A stretch of 15,703 bases of DNA from Gammaproteobacteria bacterium. GTDB taxonomy: Bacteria; Pseudomonadota; Gammaproteobacteria; Competibacterales; Competibacteraceae. This document shows, one piece after another, positions 1 through 7,305 of this stretch (its first letter is position 1; each line of letters opens with the position of its first letter). The stretch is from assembly GCA_020047885.1 (NCBI GenBank), contig JAIFNF010000119.1:1-15703 (forward strand), written 5' to 3'. Below the pieces are notes generated by a model that ran no database searches, was not told where the DNA came from, and worked only from the letters and a program-made list of their open reading frames with translations. The position numbers were made by a program, and so were the translations under genes.

Positions 1-93
1 GAACCTTGCGCCCGGTTGTTGAGATCGTTTTTTGCCACTACGGACTTAAAGTGATGAGAATCATCGGTCATCGGCACCCCCGAGATGAGGATC

Positions 94-177
94 GAGCCAC
101 GGAAAGACACGGAAGACACGGAAAAAAAGAATCTTCCGTGTTTTTCCGTGTTTTTCCGTGGCTAGGTCTGGAAGGGT
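94..177. repeat. Palindromic intergenic repeat, copy 1
   Basis: An imperfect inverted repeat: the arm starting CCACGGAAAGACACGGAAG at 97 pairs with the arm ending TTTTTCCGTGG at 161. Each arm holds three copies of CACGGAA. A near-identical copy in the same orientation lies at 14086-14168, including the flanking GAGCCACGG and GGAAGGGT. It ends about 31 bp past the glgB stop. It would form a long hairpin in RNA, but the T-runs fall inside the structure, so it is not a standard terminator. Bases 1-93 show nothing else recognisable. Confidence 0.85.
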
Positions 178-207
178 ATAGGGGTATTTTTTGCGAGTAG
201 CCTTACA

Positions 208-3200
208 TCAAAGCGTAGGAACACCCAGCACCGGCGGCGCGGGTTTTAGCACGACCGCACTGAGCGGCGGCAGATCGAGGACGATGGAAAACGCAAAGCC
301 GTGGCTGGAAAACTCCTCGGCAGTCACCTTCCCGCCCGGCACGGTCAACCCGAAACCGCCATACTCGCGGGCATCGCTGTTCAGCAACTCCCGATAGACG
401 ACCGGATACGGCATACCGATTCGGTAGTTCGGGCGCGACTGGTCGGAAAAATTCAGCACAAATACCAGCGCATCGCGGGGATCACGGGCGCGGCGCTGGA
501 ATACCAGCACGTTGGTCTCGGCGCCATTGGCATCCAGCCATTCAAAACCGGCTCCGTGGAAATCGACCTGATGAACGGCGGGTTCACGGACGTACAGCTT
601 GTTCAGCGCCGCCAGAAAACGCCTTAATCCCTCATGCGGCGGCATCTTCGCCCGCACCCAGTCCAGTTCAGTATCGTGATTCCATTCGCCGGGCTGGCCA
701 AACTCCCCGCCCATGAACAACAGTTTCTTGCCGGGATGGCCGTACATGAAGGCATACAGCAACCGCAGGTTGGCAAACTGCTCGCGCTCAGTGCCCGGCA
801 TCTTGCCCAGCAGCGACTTCTTTAGATGCACCACCTCATCGTGCGACAGCGACAGGATGAAGTTCTCATTGAAGGCGTAGACCAGCCCAAAGGTCAGCTT
901 GTCGTGATGGTGGCGGCGATGCACCGGCCCTTTTTGCATGTAGAACAGCACATCGTGCATCCAGCCCATGTTCCACTTGAAGCCAAAACCCAGTCCGCCC
1001 ATGTCCGCCGGCCGGGAGACGTTCGGCCAGGCGGTCGATTCTTCGGCGATCATCAGCACACCGGGGAAGCGGGCATGAACCACCGCATTGGTGTGCTTGA
1101 TAAACTCAATCGCTTCCAGATTCTCGTTGCCGCCGTATTTATTGGGAATCCAGTCCTTTTTCGAATAGTCCAGATACAGCATTGACGCTACCGCATCCAC
1201 CCGCAGCCCGTCAAAGTGGAAGGTATCCAGCCAGTACAAGGCATTGGCGATCAGGAAGTTTTCCACCTCATGCCGGCCATAGTTGAAAATCAGTGTTCCC
1301 CAGTCGGGATGCTCGCCCTGGCGCGGATCGGCGTGTTCGTAAACGCAGGTGCCATCGAACCAGGCCATGGCGTGGGCGTCTTTGGGGAAATGCGCCGGCA
1401 CCCAGTCGAGAATGACGCCAATGCCGTTCTGGTGGCAGCGGTCGATCAGCTCCATCAGATCGTCCGGGCGACCAAATCGGGCAGTCGGCGCATAGAAATT
1501 GGAAATCTGATAACCCCAGGACGGGCCATAGGGATGTTCAGCGAGCGGCAGGAATTCAATGTGCGTGAAGCCCATTTCCAGCACATAGGGAATCAGTTGA
1601 TCGGCCAGTTCCCGATAGGACAGGAATTCCCCGTCCGGTTTGCGCCGCCACGATGCCGCATGAATCTCATAAATCGCCACGGGTTGCCGCCAGGCGGGTT
1701 GCCGCATCCGCTCCTGCATCCACGCCCCATCGCGCCAGACATGCTTGCCGGCCCGGTCATAAACGATGCTGGCAGTGCCGGGCGGCACTTCGGTGTGGAA
1801 GGCGAACGGGTCGGTTTTCAGGAACACGTTACCGTTACGAGCCAGGATCTCGAACTTGTACAGTGCGCCCTCGGCCAGACCGGGGATGAACAGTTCCCAA
1901 ATCCCGGAACCGGGCCGCAGCCGCATGGGATGACGACGACCATCCCAGTGGTTGAACGCGCTGACCACGCTGACCCGCTGGGCATTGGGTGCCCAGACCG
2001 CGAAATTGATGCCGCGCCGTCCGGCCACCTCGGCGGGATGTGCGCCGAAATTCTCGTAAATCTGGTAATGATTGCCCTCGGCGAACAGGTAGCAATCCTG
2101 GTCGCTCAAGATCGAGAAGGTCGTCGCGTAGGGATCAGCGAACGTATGCGGCTCGCCGTGTTCCAGGGTGCTGATCTGGTAACGCAGATCCTCCGGTTCC
2201 GCCGCGACTACCGTTTCAAACAGGCCGCCCGCATAGATCGGTTGCAGGGCATACAGCAGATGCGGCTGGCGCTCGTTCAACAGCCAGGGCGATTCGGCAT
2301 CAGGCAACAGGGCGCGCACCACGCTCAACCCGGCCTCGCCCAGCGGATGCGGCCCGAGGATGTCATGGGGGTTGGTGTGCCGACCCTCGATCAGCGCTTG
2401 GTGTTCCGTCGGCTTCAACGTCAGTGGCGGTGCATCGTCACGCAGCAGGAAGCGCAGGCCATCGGCACTCTTCGGCGAACCCAATCGGGCGATCAGGGTG
2501 CGGACATCGGTGCGCAGGGCGTCGATGTGGTAAACCTGCCGCCAGAACCGGGCGTTGGCTCTCAGGAAATTACAAACTTCTGGCCGTTCCAGATTAAACG
2601 CCTGCATCCCCGGCTGGCCGGGAACGTCGACATCATAAAGCCGCGCGCCATCGAACCAGGTCAATTCCTGACCCTCACGCGGGATCCGGGCGGGAATCCA
2701 GTCGAGAATCACACCGATGCCGTGTTGATGACAGGCATCGATGAACGCCATCAGTTCTTCAGGTCGGCCATAGCGGGGATTCGGGGTGAAATAGCCGGCC
2801 ACCGTTTCGCCGGGCGTCCAGAAACTCAGTTCGATATGGACGCCGGTCCGCCCCAGCAGTGGCGGCAGCACCTGTTCTTTTAACTGGGCGTAACCGGCGA
2901 CCTGACCGGGATGGTCGCCGAATGTCACCCGGTGGATAGTCACGGGCAGTTCCCAACCGGGCGTTGTCAGCGCCTGCGCTATCCACCGGCTATCCGCCCA
3001 GGCGTAACGGTGTTCGAGGTCGCAAACCAGAGCAGCGGTGCTGGGATAAACTTCAGTTTGGAACGCCAGTGGATCGGTTTTAAGGAACACTGCGCCTTCG
3101 CCGTTGCGAATTTCATATTTATAGAGATCGCCCAGACCGGTGCCGGGGATGAACAATTCCCAAACCCCGGAATCATGCCGCTGCATGAAATGCCGACGGC

Positions 3201-3675
3201 CATCCCATTGATTGAAGGTGCCTACCACACTAACCCGACTGGCGTGCGGTGCCCATAAGGTGAAATTAACCCCGGCCACGCCTTTTTTCGACTGGGGATG
3301 CGCACCCAGTTTGGCGCACAGCGAGTCCAGTTTTCCCTGATGTAACGCCGCGCTATCCGCCGGACTGAACGCCGAGTCGTGAAGAGCATAAGGGTCGTGG
3401 AACGTTGTGATTGCTCCGTCGGCGTCAACCGTCTTGAACTGATAAGCCAGATGCGTCACGCCGGGCCAGCGGCTCGCGAACAGTCCATCGGGGTGCAAGC
3501 GCTGCATTTCGCGTGGGCTGGTTCCATCCGCCGGTACCACATAAGCCCGTTCAGCACCGGGTAGAAAAGCGCGAATCAGCAACGTCCGTTCCCGGCTGTC
3601 GTAGTGAGGCCCCAAAACCGCGTAAGGCGCGTCATGACGTAATTCAATAATTTTTTGAAGGTTTTCTTCCAGCAT
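208..3675 (-). CDS. glgB: 1,4-alpha-glucan branching enzyme with duplicated N-terminal half
   Basis: Cytoplasmic GH13 enzyme that makes alpha-1,6 branches in glycogen. The 1155 residues compare with about 730 in ordinary GlgB. Residues about 424-1150 form a complete enzyme: N-terminal domain (424-520), CBM48 (550-640, WAPNAQRVSVV, FNHWDGRRHPM), GH13 barrel (660-1025) and C-terminal beta domain. Catalytic motifs are present: DWVPAHF at 757, GLRVDAVASM with nucleophile D827, AEES at 877-880 with the acid/base Glu, and SHDE with D946. Residues 1-400 are a diverged second copy (LWAPHASRVSVV, FNQWDGRRHFM) that stops after the region II equivalent (DALRTD, D390). That copy has DWIPARI instead of DWVPAHF and lacks regions III and IV, so it should be inactive and may bind glucan. 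The start follows AAGGTCAGGGCG. No other glg gene is adjacent. Family assignment is certain; the role of the first copy is inferred. Confidence 0.95.
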   Translation of the reverse strand: MLEENLQKIIELRHDAPYAVLGPHYDSRERTLLIRAFLPGAERAYVVPADGTSPREMQRLHPDGLFASRWPGVTHLAYQFKTVDADGAITTFHDPYALHDSAFSPADSAALHQGKLDSLCAKLGAHPQSKKGVAGVNFTLWAPHASRVSVVGTFNQWDGRRHFMQRHDSGVWELFIPGTGLGDLYKYEIRNGEGAVFLKTDPLAFQTEVYPSTAALVCDLEHRYAWADSRWIAQALTTPGWELPVTIHRVTFGDHPGQVAGYAQLKEQVLPPLLGRTGVHIELSFWTPGETVAGYFTPNPRYGRPEELMAFIDACHQHGIGVILDWIPARIPREGQELTWFDGARLYDVDVPGQPGMQAFNLERPEVCNFLRANARFWRQVYHIDALRTDVRTLIARLGSPKSADGLRFLLRDDAPPLTLKPTEHQALIEGRHTNPHDILGPHPLGEAGLSVVRALLPDAESPWLLNERQPHLLYALQPIYAGGLFETVVAAEPEDLRYQISTLEHGEPHTFADPYATTFSILSDQDCYLFAEGNHYQIYENFGAHPAEVAGRRGINFAVWAPNAQRVSVVSAFNHWDGRRHPMRLRPGSGIWELFIPGLAEGALYKFEILARNGNVFLKTDPFAFHTEVPPGTASIVYDRAGKHVWRDGAWMQERMRQPAWRQPVAIYEIHAASWRRKPDGEFLSYRELADQLIPYVLEMGFTHIEFLPLAEHPYGPSWGYQISNFYAPTARFGRPDDLMELIDRCHQNGIGVILDWVPAHFPKDAHAMAWFDGTCVYEHADPRQGEHPDWGTLIFNYGRHEVENFLIANALYWLDTFHFDGLRVDAVASMLYLDYSKKDWIPNKYGGNENLEAIEFIKHTNAVVHARFPGVLMIAEESTAWPNVSRPADMGGLGFGFKWNMGWMHDVLFYMQKGPVHRRHHHDKLTFGLVYAFNENFILSLSHDEVVHLKKSLLGKMPGTEREQFANLRLLYAFMYGHPGKKLLFMGGEFGQPGEWNHDTELDWVRAKMPPHEGLRRFLAALNKLYVREPAVHQVDFHGAGFEWLDANGAETNVLVFQRRARDPRDALVFVLNFSDQSRPNYRIGMPYPVVYRELLNSDAREYGGFGLTVPGGKVTAEEFSSHGFAFSIVLDLPPLSAVVLKPAPPVLGVPTL

Positions 3676-3782
3676 CGCCCTGACCTTTTCTGTGTAGCGC
3701 TGCTTGCGCCAATGCTTATTAACATAACAAATTTACGGATTTATGTAGACAGCCACGGCGCGGTTCCAGCGGATTTTTACCC

Positions 3783-3816
3783 AAAAAAACGGGGCGACGC
3801 TGAGTAGCGCCGCCCC
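3783..3816 (-). terminator. Rho-independent terminator of the Spy/CpxP-like gene
   Basis: On the minus strand, GGGGCG...CGCCCC with inner CGCT/AGCG pairs form a GC-rich hairpin (3791-3816) with a four-base loop and one mismatch. It is followed by C, G and seven T (3783-3789). It lies 28 bp after the stop of the gene ending at 3845. Confidence 0.9.
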
Positions 3817-3844
3817 TGATGAGTGGGTTAGTTAATCAGCAAAA

Positions 3845-4417
3845 TTAATCGTCTTTATCACCGGGTTGAGCCGGTGTATTAGCCGATTGAGCGGCCCCGC
3901 GCCCCTGGCCCCGCCTTTGACCGCGTTCAGTAAAGAACTTGTCCATGACCTGCTTCTGGGTCGGATCCAGCGTAGCGTACAGATCGTCGGCCGCCTTGGT
4001 CAGCGCTTTCATACCCGCTAGATTCTGCTCCATGAATTGCACCCGTTCCTGGAAATGCTCCAGCGCAGTCTCATCCTTGTCGCGCATCTCCTGCCGACCC
4101 TTGAATTTAGCCTGGTGGTGCGCGTCCTGAGCGGCCAGGAACCCTTTCCAGGCGGCTTCTTGTTCCGGCTTGAGTTTGAGCCGTGCCGCCAGCAACTCCA
4201 TCCGTTCTGCATGGTATTGCTGCATCATCGCGTGGCGCTGTCCCGGCTGACCGCGCCCGCCACCCATCATCGAACCATGACCACCACCGCTCATCATGGG
4301 GCAATCAGCGCCCATCATCCCGCCATGACCGCCCCAGGGACCGGCGACAGCGACCGCCGACAGACCCAGACCCGCGATAACCGCGACTGCCAGTAGATTC
4401 TTACGCAATGTTTTCAT
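3845..4417 (-). CDS. Spy/CpxP-family (LTXXQ) periplasmic protein
   Basis: A 190-residue exported protein. The start at 4417 is preferred over an ATG 39 bases upstream because GAGGAG sits eight bases before it and a signal peptide begins at once: MKTLRKN, a hydrophobic stretch, then AVAVA with likely cleavage after A25. The mature N-terminus (26-60) is rich in Gly, Met and His (GGHGGMMG, CPMM, HGSMMGGG), which suggests metal binding. The rest is predicted helical and charged, with two LTXXQ-like motifs, LKPEQ at 82 and LDPTQ at 150, as in Spy, CpxP and ZraP. Such proteins are envelope-stress chaperones or metal-responsive regulators. The C-terminal tail is low complexity. It is monocistronic, with a terminator downstream and candidate OmpR-type sites upstream. 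Family is confident; whether it is a chaperone or a metal sensor is not decided by the sequence. Confidence 0.88.
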   Translation of the reverse strand: MKTLRKNLLAVAVIAGLGLSAVAVAGPWGGHGGMMGADCPMMSGGGHGSMMGGGRGQPGQRHAMMQQYHAERMELLAARLKLKPEQEAAWKGFLAAQDAHHQAKFKGRQEMRDKDETALEHFQERVQFMEQNLAGMKALTKAADDLYATLDPTQKQVMDKFFTERGQRRGQGRGAAQSANTPAQPGDKDD

Positions 4418-4475
4418 GATTAAACTCCTCGGTTGCTTGGGTTGCTTGTTGAACATGGGCCTATTAGACGCCCGC

Positions 4476-4524
4476 TTTGTAACCAGAGTTTTGCCGGGAG
4501 GGGAATTTTGTAACGATTTGTATC
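4476..4524 (-). promoter_or_regulatory. Candidate OmpR-type operator and promoter of the Spy/CpxP-like gene
   Basis: Reading the minus strand, GATACAAATC and GTTACAAAAT lie head to tail with a 10-bp period (4505-4524). This matches the tandem half-site pattern GnnAC-N5-GnnAC bound by OmpR. A further GTTACAAA at 4476-4483 lies 31 bp downstream and could double as a weak -10 (TTACAA), 17 bp from a poor -35 (TTCCCC). That layout fits an activator-dependent promoter. An OmpR-like regulator is encoded at 11909. Not tested against background frequency. Confidence 0.45.
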
Positions 4525-4550
4525 AATTCCCCAGAACGGCTAGCCAGGTG

Positions 4551-4717
4551 GTAGGCGCGGGCCATGCCCGCGAATGACGGGTGTGCTGGTCGCTTCCTTC
4601 GCGGGCATGGCCCGCTCCTACGCCGGGTGTTCACGGGCATGGCCAGCTCCTACGTCGGGTGTTCGCGGGCATGGCCAGCTCCTACGCCGGGTGTTCGCGG
4701 GCATGGCCAGCTCCTAC
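4551..4717. repeat. Left REP array of the RAYT unit
   Basis: One inverted REP (4551-4573, GTAGG then GCGGGCCATGCCCGC) is followed by four direct REPs starting at 4600, 4632, 4664 and 4696. Each has a 22-base core (GCGGGCATGGCC..., ending CTCCTAC) and a 10-base spacer close to GCCGGGTGTT, giving an exact 32-bp period. In the opposite sense each begins with the GTAG tetranucleotide typical of REPs. Three of the four direct units read GGCCAGC instead of GGCCCGC, which puts one mismatch in the stem. The last unit overlaps the transposase stop codon. Confidence 0.9.
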
Positions 4718-5184
4718 GGCATGGGCAACCATATCGTATTCCAAAACGGGTAATCGCCGACATGCCGAACCAATCCGGCTCGCACCGGGTTGGCGACAAT
4801 ATATCGGGCGGTTCCCAATAAATCCTCCTCGCGCCGCAAGGCATGGTCGTGATACGCCTTGGCCCACAACGGACCTTCGCGCCCCAGTGCCCGGTTGACC
4901 CGCCGGGCACTGGCGGATTTCAAGCGATTCACCATATTTTGCAAGCTGATTTCTTCACCCAATTGCAGCAGGCCATGAAAATGGTCGGGCATCAACACCC
5001 AAGCCAATAATTTCGCGTCGGCTAACACCGCTTTGTCCTCAAAGGCTTGCGCAGCGGCCTGCGCAGCCTTGAAATCGGCAAAAAATAGTTGGCGTTCCAA
5101 TGTCGTCGTGGTGAAAAGATAGATTTGCCCTTCAATCGAAACCCGCCCTTTGCGTAAGGCGGTATGGCCGGGTTTGGTGTTCAT
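4714..5184 (-). CDS. REP-associated tyrosine transposase (RAYT)
   Basis: A 156-residue single-domain Y1 transposase related to the IS200/IS605 TnpA family. The HUH motif is seen as MPDHFHGLL (H68, H70), and the probable catalytic tyrosine is Y128 in ARYIVANPVRAGLV, the usual context in this family. RAYTs are thought to nick and move REP hairpins carrying a GTAG or GGAG guide. The start at 5184 follows AAGGGACACC. An inverted REP lies 10 bp upstream of the start. The TAG stop comes from the GTAGGAG head of the final left-array REP, so gene and repeat are physically joined. Length and motifs look complete, so it is probably functional. RAYTs are usually single-copy, domesticated genes. Confidence 0.93.
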   Translation of the reverse strand: MNTKPGHTALRKGRVSIEGQIYLFTTTTLERQLFFADFKAAQAAAQAFEDKAVLADAKLLAWVLMPDHFHGLLQLGEEISLQNMVNRLKSASARRVNRALGREGPLWAKAYHDHALRREEDLLGTARYIVANPVRAGLVRHVGDYPFWNTIWLPMP

Positions 5185-5194
5185 GGTGTCCCTT

Positions 5195-5351
5195 GTAGGA
5201 GCGCCCCATGGGCGCGATTTGAGGTTGGTTTATCGCGGGCATGGCCCGCTCCTACGCGGGGTGTTCGCGGGCATGGCCCGCTCCTACGCGGGGTGTTCGC
5301 GGGCATGGCCCGCTCCTACGCGGGGTGTTCGCGGGCATGGCCCGCTCCTAC
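5195..5351. repeat. Right REP array of the RAYT unit
   Basis: One inverted, divergent REP (5195-5217, GTAGGAGCGCCCCATGGGCG) is followed by four direct REPs starting at 5234, 5266, 5298 and 5330. All four share the core CGCGGGCATGGCCCGCTCC plus TAC, separated by GCGGGGTGTT, again with an exact 32-bp period. Unlike the left array, all stems are perfect (GCGGGC/GCCCGC with an ATG loop), suggesting recent amplification. Both arrays have one inverted copy followed by four direct copies. Confidence 0.9.
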
Positions 5352-5503
5352 CTGCATAGGGGTAATGGACGACTCTCTTACGCCAACCGGACAAAATTCC
5401 GATTTACGCTGAACCAAAACACAACCCGGAAGCCGGTGCAGCGCCTTGTTGTGCGGCCACCTGAGTGTTGAACCCACCCCATGCAAGACCAAAAGGGTTC
5501 GCG
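5352..5503. other. Intergenic stretch with no recognisable feature
   Basis: The interval between the right REP array and the hsdM stop shows no convincing ORF, and no hairpin followed by a T-run was found downstream of hsdM. Confidence 0.5.
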
Positions 5504-7111
5504 TCACGGCAAGGACGGCAGACCCAGTTCGATGAGAAACGCATTGTGTTTGTCCATTACGGTTGCGATGTGCTGAGCCAGCGATGCCAGTTCGGCATGG
5601 GTGGCCGGCAAATCAATCGCCATTTCCGCCTCGGCGGTGCTGATGTAGCGCGAGATGTTGAGGTTGTAGCCGTTGGCCGCTATCTCTTCCATCGCCACGC
5701 GGCGGGCGTAACGCGCATCTTCCTTGCGGTACTGGTAGGTGTCGAGAATCTGGTCGATGTGCTCGAGCCGCAGCCGGTTTTGCCGCTTGCCTTTCTCGAA
5801 GTGCTCGGCGGCGTTGATGAACAGCACGTCTTCGGGCTTCTTGCATTTCTTCAACACCAGAATGCACACCGGGATGCCCGTGGAGAAGAACAGGTTGGCG
5901 GGCAGGCCGATCACGGTGTCGATATGGCCGTCTTTTAGCAGTTTGGTGCGGATGCGCTCTTCTGCGCCGCCCCGGAATAGCACACCGTGGGGCAGGATGA
6001 TGGCCATCACCCCGTCGGGCTTCAGGTAGTGGAAGCCGTGCAGCAAAAAGGCAAAGTCGGCGGCGGACTTGGGTGCCAGGCCGTAATTCTTGAAGCGCAT
6101 GTCCTCGCCCAGCGCGTCAGTCGGTTCCCAGCGGTAGCTGAACGGCGGATTGGCCACGACCGCGTCAAACTTCGGCATCCTGGCCGGGTTCATTTCGCGC
6201 AAGGTATCCCATTCGTTGGTGAGGGTGTCGCCGTGGACAATCTCGAACTCGGAATCCTTGACGCCGTGCAGCAGCATGTTCATGCGGGCCAGGTTGTAGG
6301 TGGTGATGTTCTTTTCCTGCCCGAAAATTTTGCCGATGCCGTGCGATCCCATGCGGTGGCGCACATTCAGCAGCAACGAGCCGGAACCACAGGCGAAGTC
6401 GAACACGCTGTCGAGGTGTTTTCGTTGGCCGGTGGCGGGTTCCTGACTGTCCAGCGTGACGATGCCCGACAAAATGCTGGAAATCTGTTGCGGGGTGTAG
6501 AACTCGCCCGCCTTCTTGCCACTTCCCGCGGCAAACTGGCCGATCAGGTATTCATAGGCATCGCCCAGCGTGTCGCGGTCGGTCGAGAACTTTTCCAGCC
6601 CCTCGGCAATGGCTTTGATGATGGTGCAGAGTTTAGCGTTTTGCGCGGTGTAGCCCCTGCCCAGCTTTTCCGAATTCAGATTGATCTCGGAGAATAGCCC
6701 GCCGAAGGTGCTGGCGAAGGATTCGTTCTCGATGTAGTCGAAGCCTTTTTGCAGGGTGTGCAGCAATTCCCCGTCTTGGGTGCGGGCCAGTTCCGCGATG
6801 CTGCCCCAGAGGTAGGCGGGTTGGATCACATAATGCGTCTTGCGGCGCATCTGTTTTTCAAACTCGGCGGTGTCGCCTGGGTTCTGCGCGTACCACACCG
6901 CCAGCGGTGCACGGCGGTCGCCTGCGTCCAGCTTGGGGTAATCCGATCCCAGCTCCTTGTGGGCGGCGGTTTCGTAGTTGTCGGACAGGTAGCGCAGGAA
7001 CAGGAACGACAGCATGTAATCGCGGAAATCGTCCGCGTTCATCGCGCCGCGCAGTTGGTCGGCAATGCCCCAAAGCGTGTTGCCCAGTTGTTTTTGATCT
7101 TGGTCGGTCAT
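5504..7111 (-). CDS. hsdM: Type I restriction-modification methyltransferase subunit HsdM
   Basis: A 535-residue N6-adenine methyltransferase subunit that joins HsdS to form the M2S methylase. The N-terminal helical HsdM domain (about 5-150; TLWGIADQLRG, FLFLRYLSDNYE) is followed by the N6_Mtase fold. GEFYTP is at 202-207, the SAM-binding motif I DFACGSGSLL at 238-247, and catalytic motif IV NPPF at 321-324. Length is normal and no frame disruption was seen. The ATG overlaps the stop of the 65-aa gene upstream (ATGA at 7108-7111), indicating translational coupling. It is the last gene of the operon, after hsdR and hsdS; hsdM is more usually placed before hsdS. With hsdS broken it may have no target-recognition partner unless one is encoded elsewhere. 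Confidence 0.96.
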   Translation of the reverse strand: MTDQDQKQLGNTLWGIADQLRGAMNADDFRDYMLSFLFLRYLSDNYETAAHKELGSDYPKLDAGDRRAPLAVWYAQNPGDTAEFEKQMRRKTHYVIQPAYLWGSIAELARTQDGELLHTLQKGFDYIENESFASTFGGLFSEINLNSEKLGRGYTAQNAKLCTIIKAIAEGLEKFSTDRDTLGDAYEYLIGQFAAGSGKKAGEFYTPQQISSILSGIVTLDSQEPATGQRKHLDSVFDFACGSGSLLLNVRHRMGSHGIGKIFGQEKNITTYNLARMNMLLHGVKDSEFEIVHGDTLTNEWDTLREMNPARMPKFDAVVANPPFSYRWEPTDALGEDMRFKNYGLAPKSAADFAFLLHGFHYLKPDGVMAIILPHGVLFRGGAEERIRTKLLKDGHIDTVIGLPANLFFSTGIPVCILVLKKCKKPEDVLFINAAEHFEKGKRQNRLRLEHIDQILDTYQYRKEDARYARRVAMEEIAANGYNLNISRYISTAEAEMAIDLPATHAELASLAQHIATVMDKHNAFLIELGLPSLP

Positions 7112-7305
7112 GCGCTTTTTCTTCCCGGAGGATTACGGCGCAGTTCTTCCGCTGCAATCCGCACCAATCGCCCATCTTCCACAATCACGATATTCGTATT
7201 TGTCTGCATCGCGGTTTCACGGGCTAAGGCGGCGGCTCGCTGCATAGCGGCCAGTGAAGCACGCAAGTCTGGGTCTTGGGCTTGGGCAATGTCTGGTGTA
7301 CTCAT
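7108..7305 (-). CDS. Small protein (65 aa) between the zeta-like kinase and hsdM
   Basis: The start at 7305 is chosen because GGAGAG precedes it by seven bases and its ATG overlaps the kinase stop as TGATG. A longer in-frame reading would run back into the kinase C-terminus in the wrong frame. The protein begins MSTPDIAQAQDPDLRAS, continues as a likely helix (RAAALARETAMQTNT), then NIVIVEDGRLVRI, which reads as a beta hairpin, and ends with a basic tail. There is no signal peptide, membrane segment or Cys. From memory, similar small proteins accompany genes for COG4185-type ATPases, so it may be the cognate partner or antitoxin. That is inference. It overlaps the hsdM start by four bases and is intact. 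Confidence 0.75.
   Translation of the reverse strand: MSTPDIAQAQDPDLRASLAAMQRAAALARETAMQTNTNIVIVEDGRLVRIAAEELRRNPPGRKSA

Noticed and set aside
94..177. Terminator for glgB
   Set aside because: The hairpin is long but T-runs are inside the stem and loop rather than after it; it is treated as a repeat element that might still affect 3' ends.
1216..2883. 555-codon plus-strand ORF
   Set aside because: It lies wholly antisense to glgB and shows no recognisable domain; it is a by-product of GC-rich coding on the other strand.
4600..5351. CRISPR-like regular repeats with a 32-bp period
   Set aside because: The 10-base spacers are nearly identical, the repeats are self-complementary with GTAG heads, and a RAYT lies between the arrays; these are REPs.
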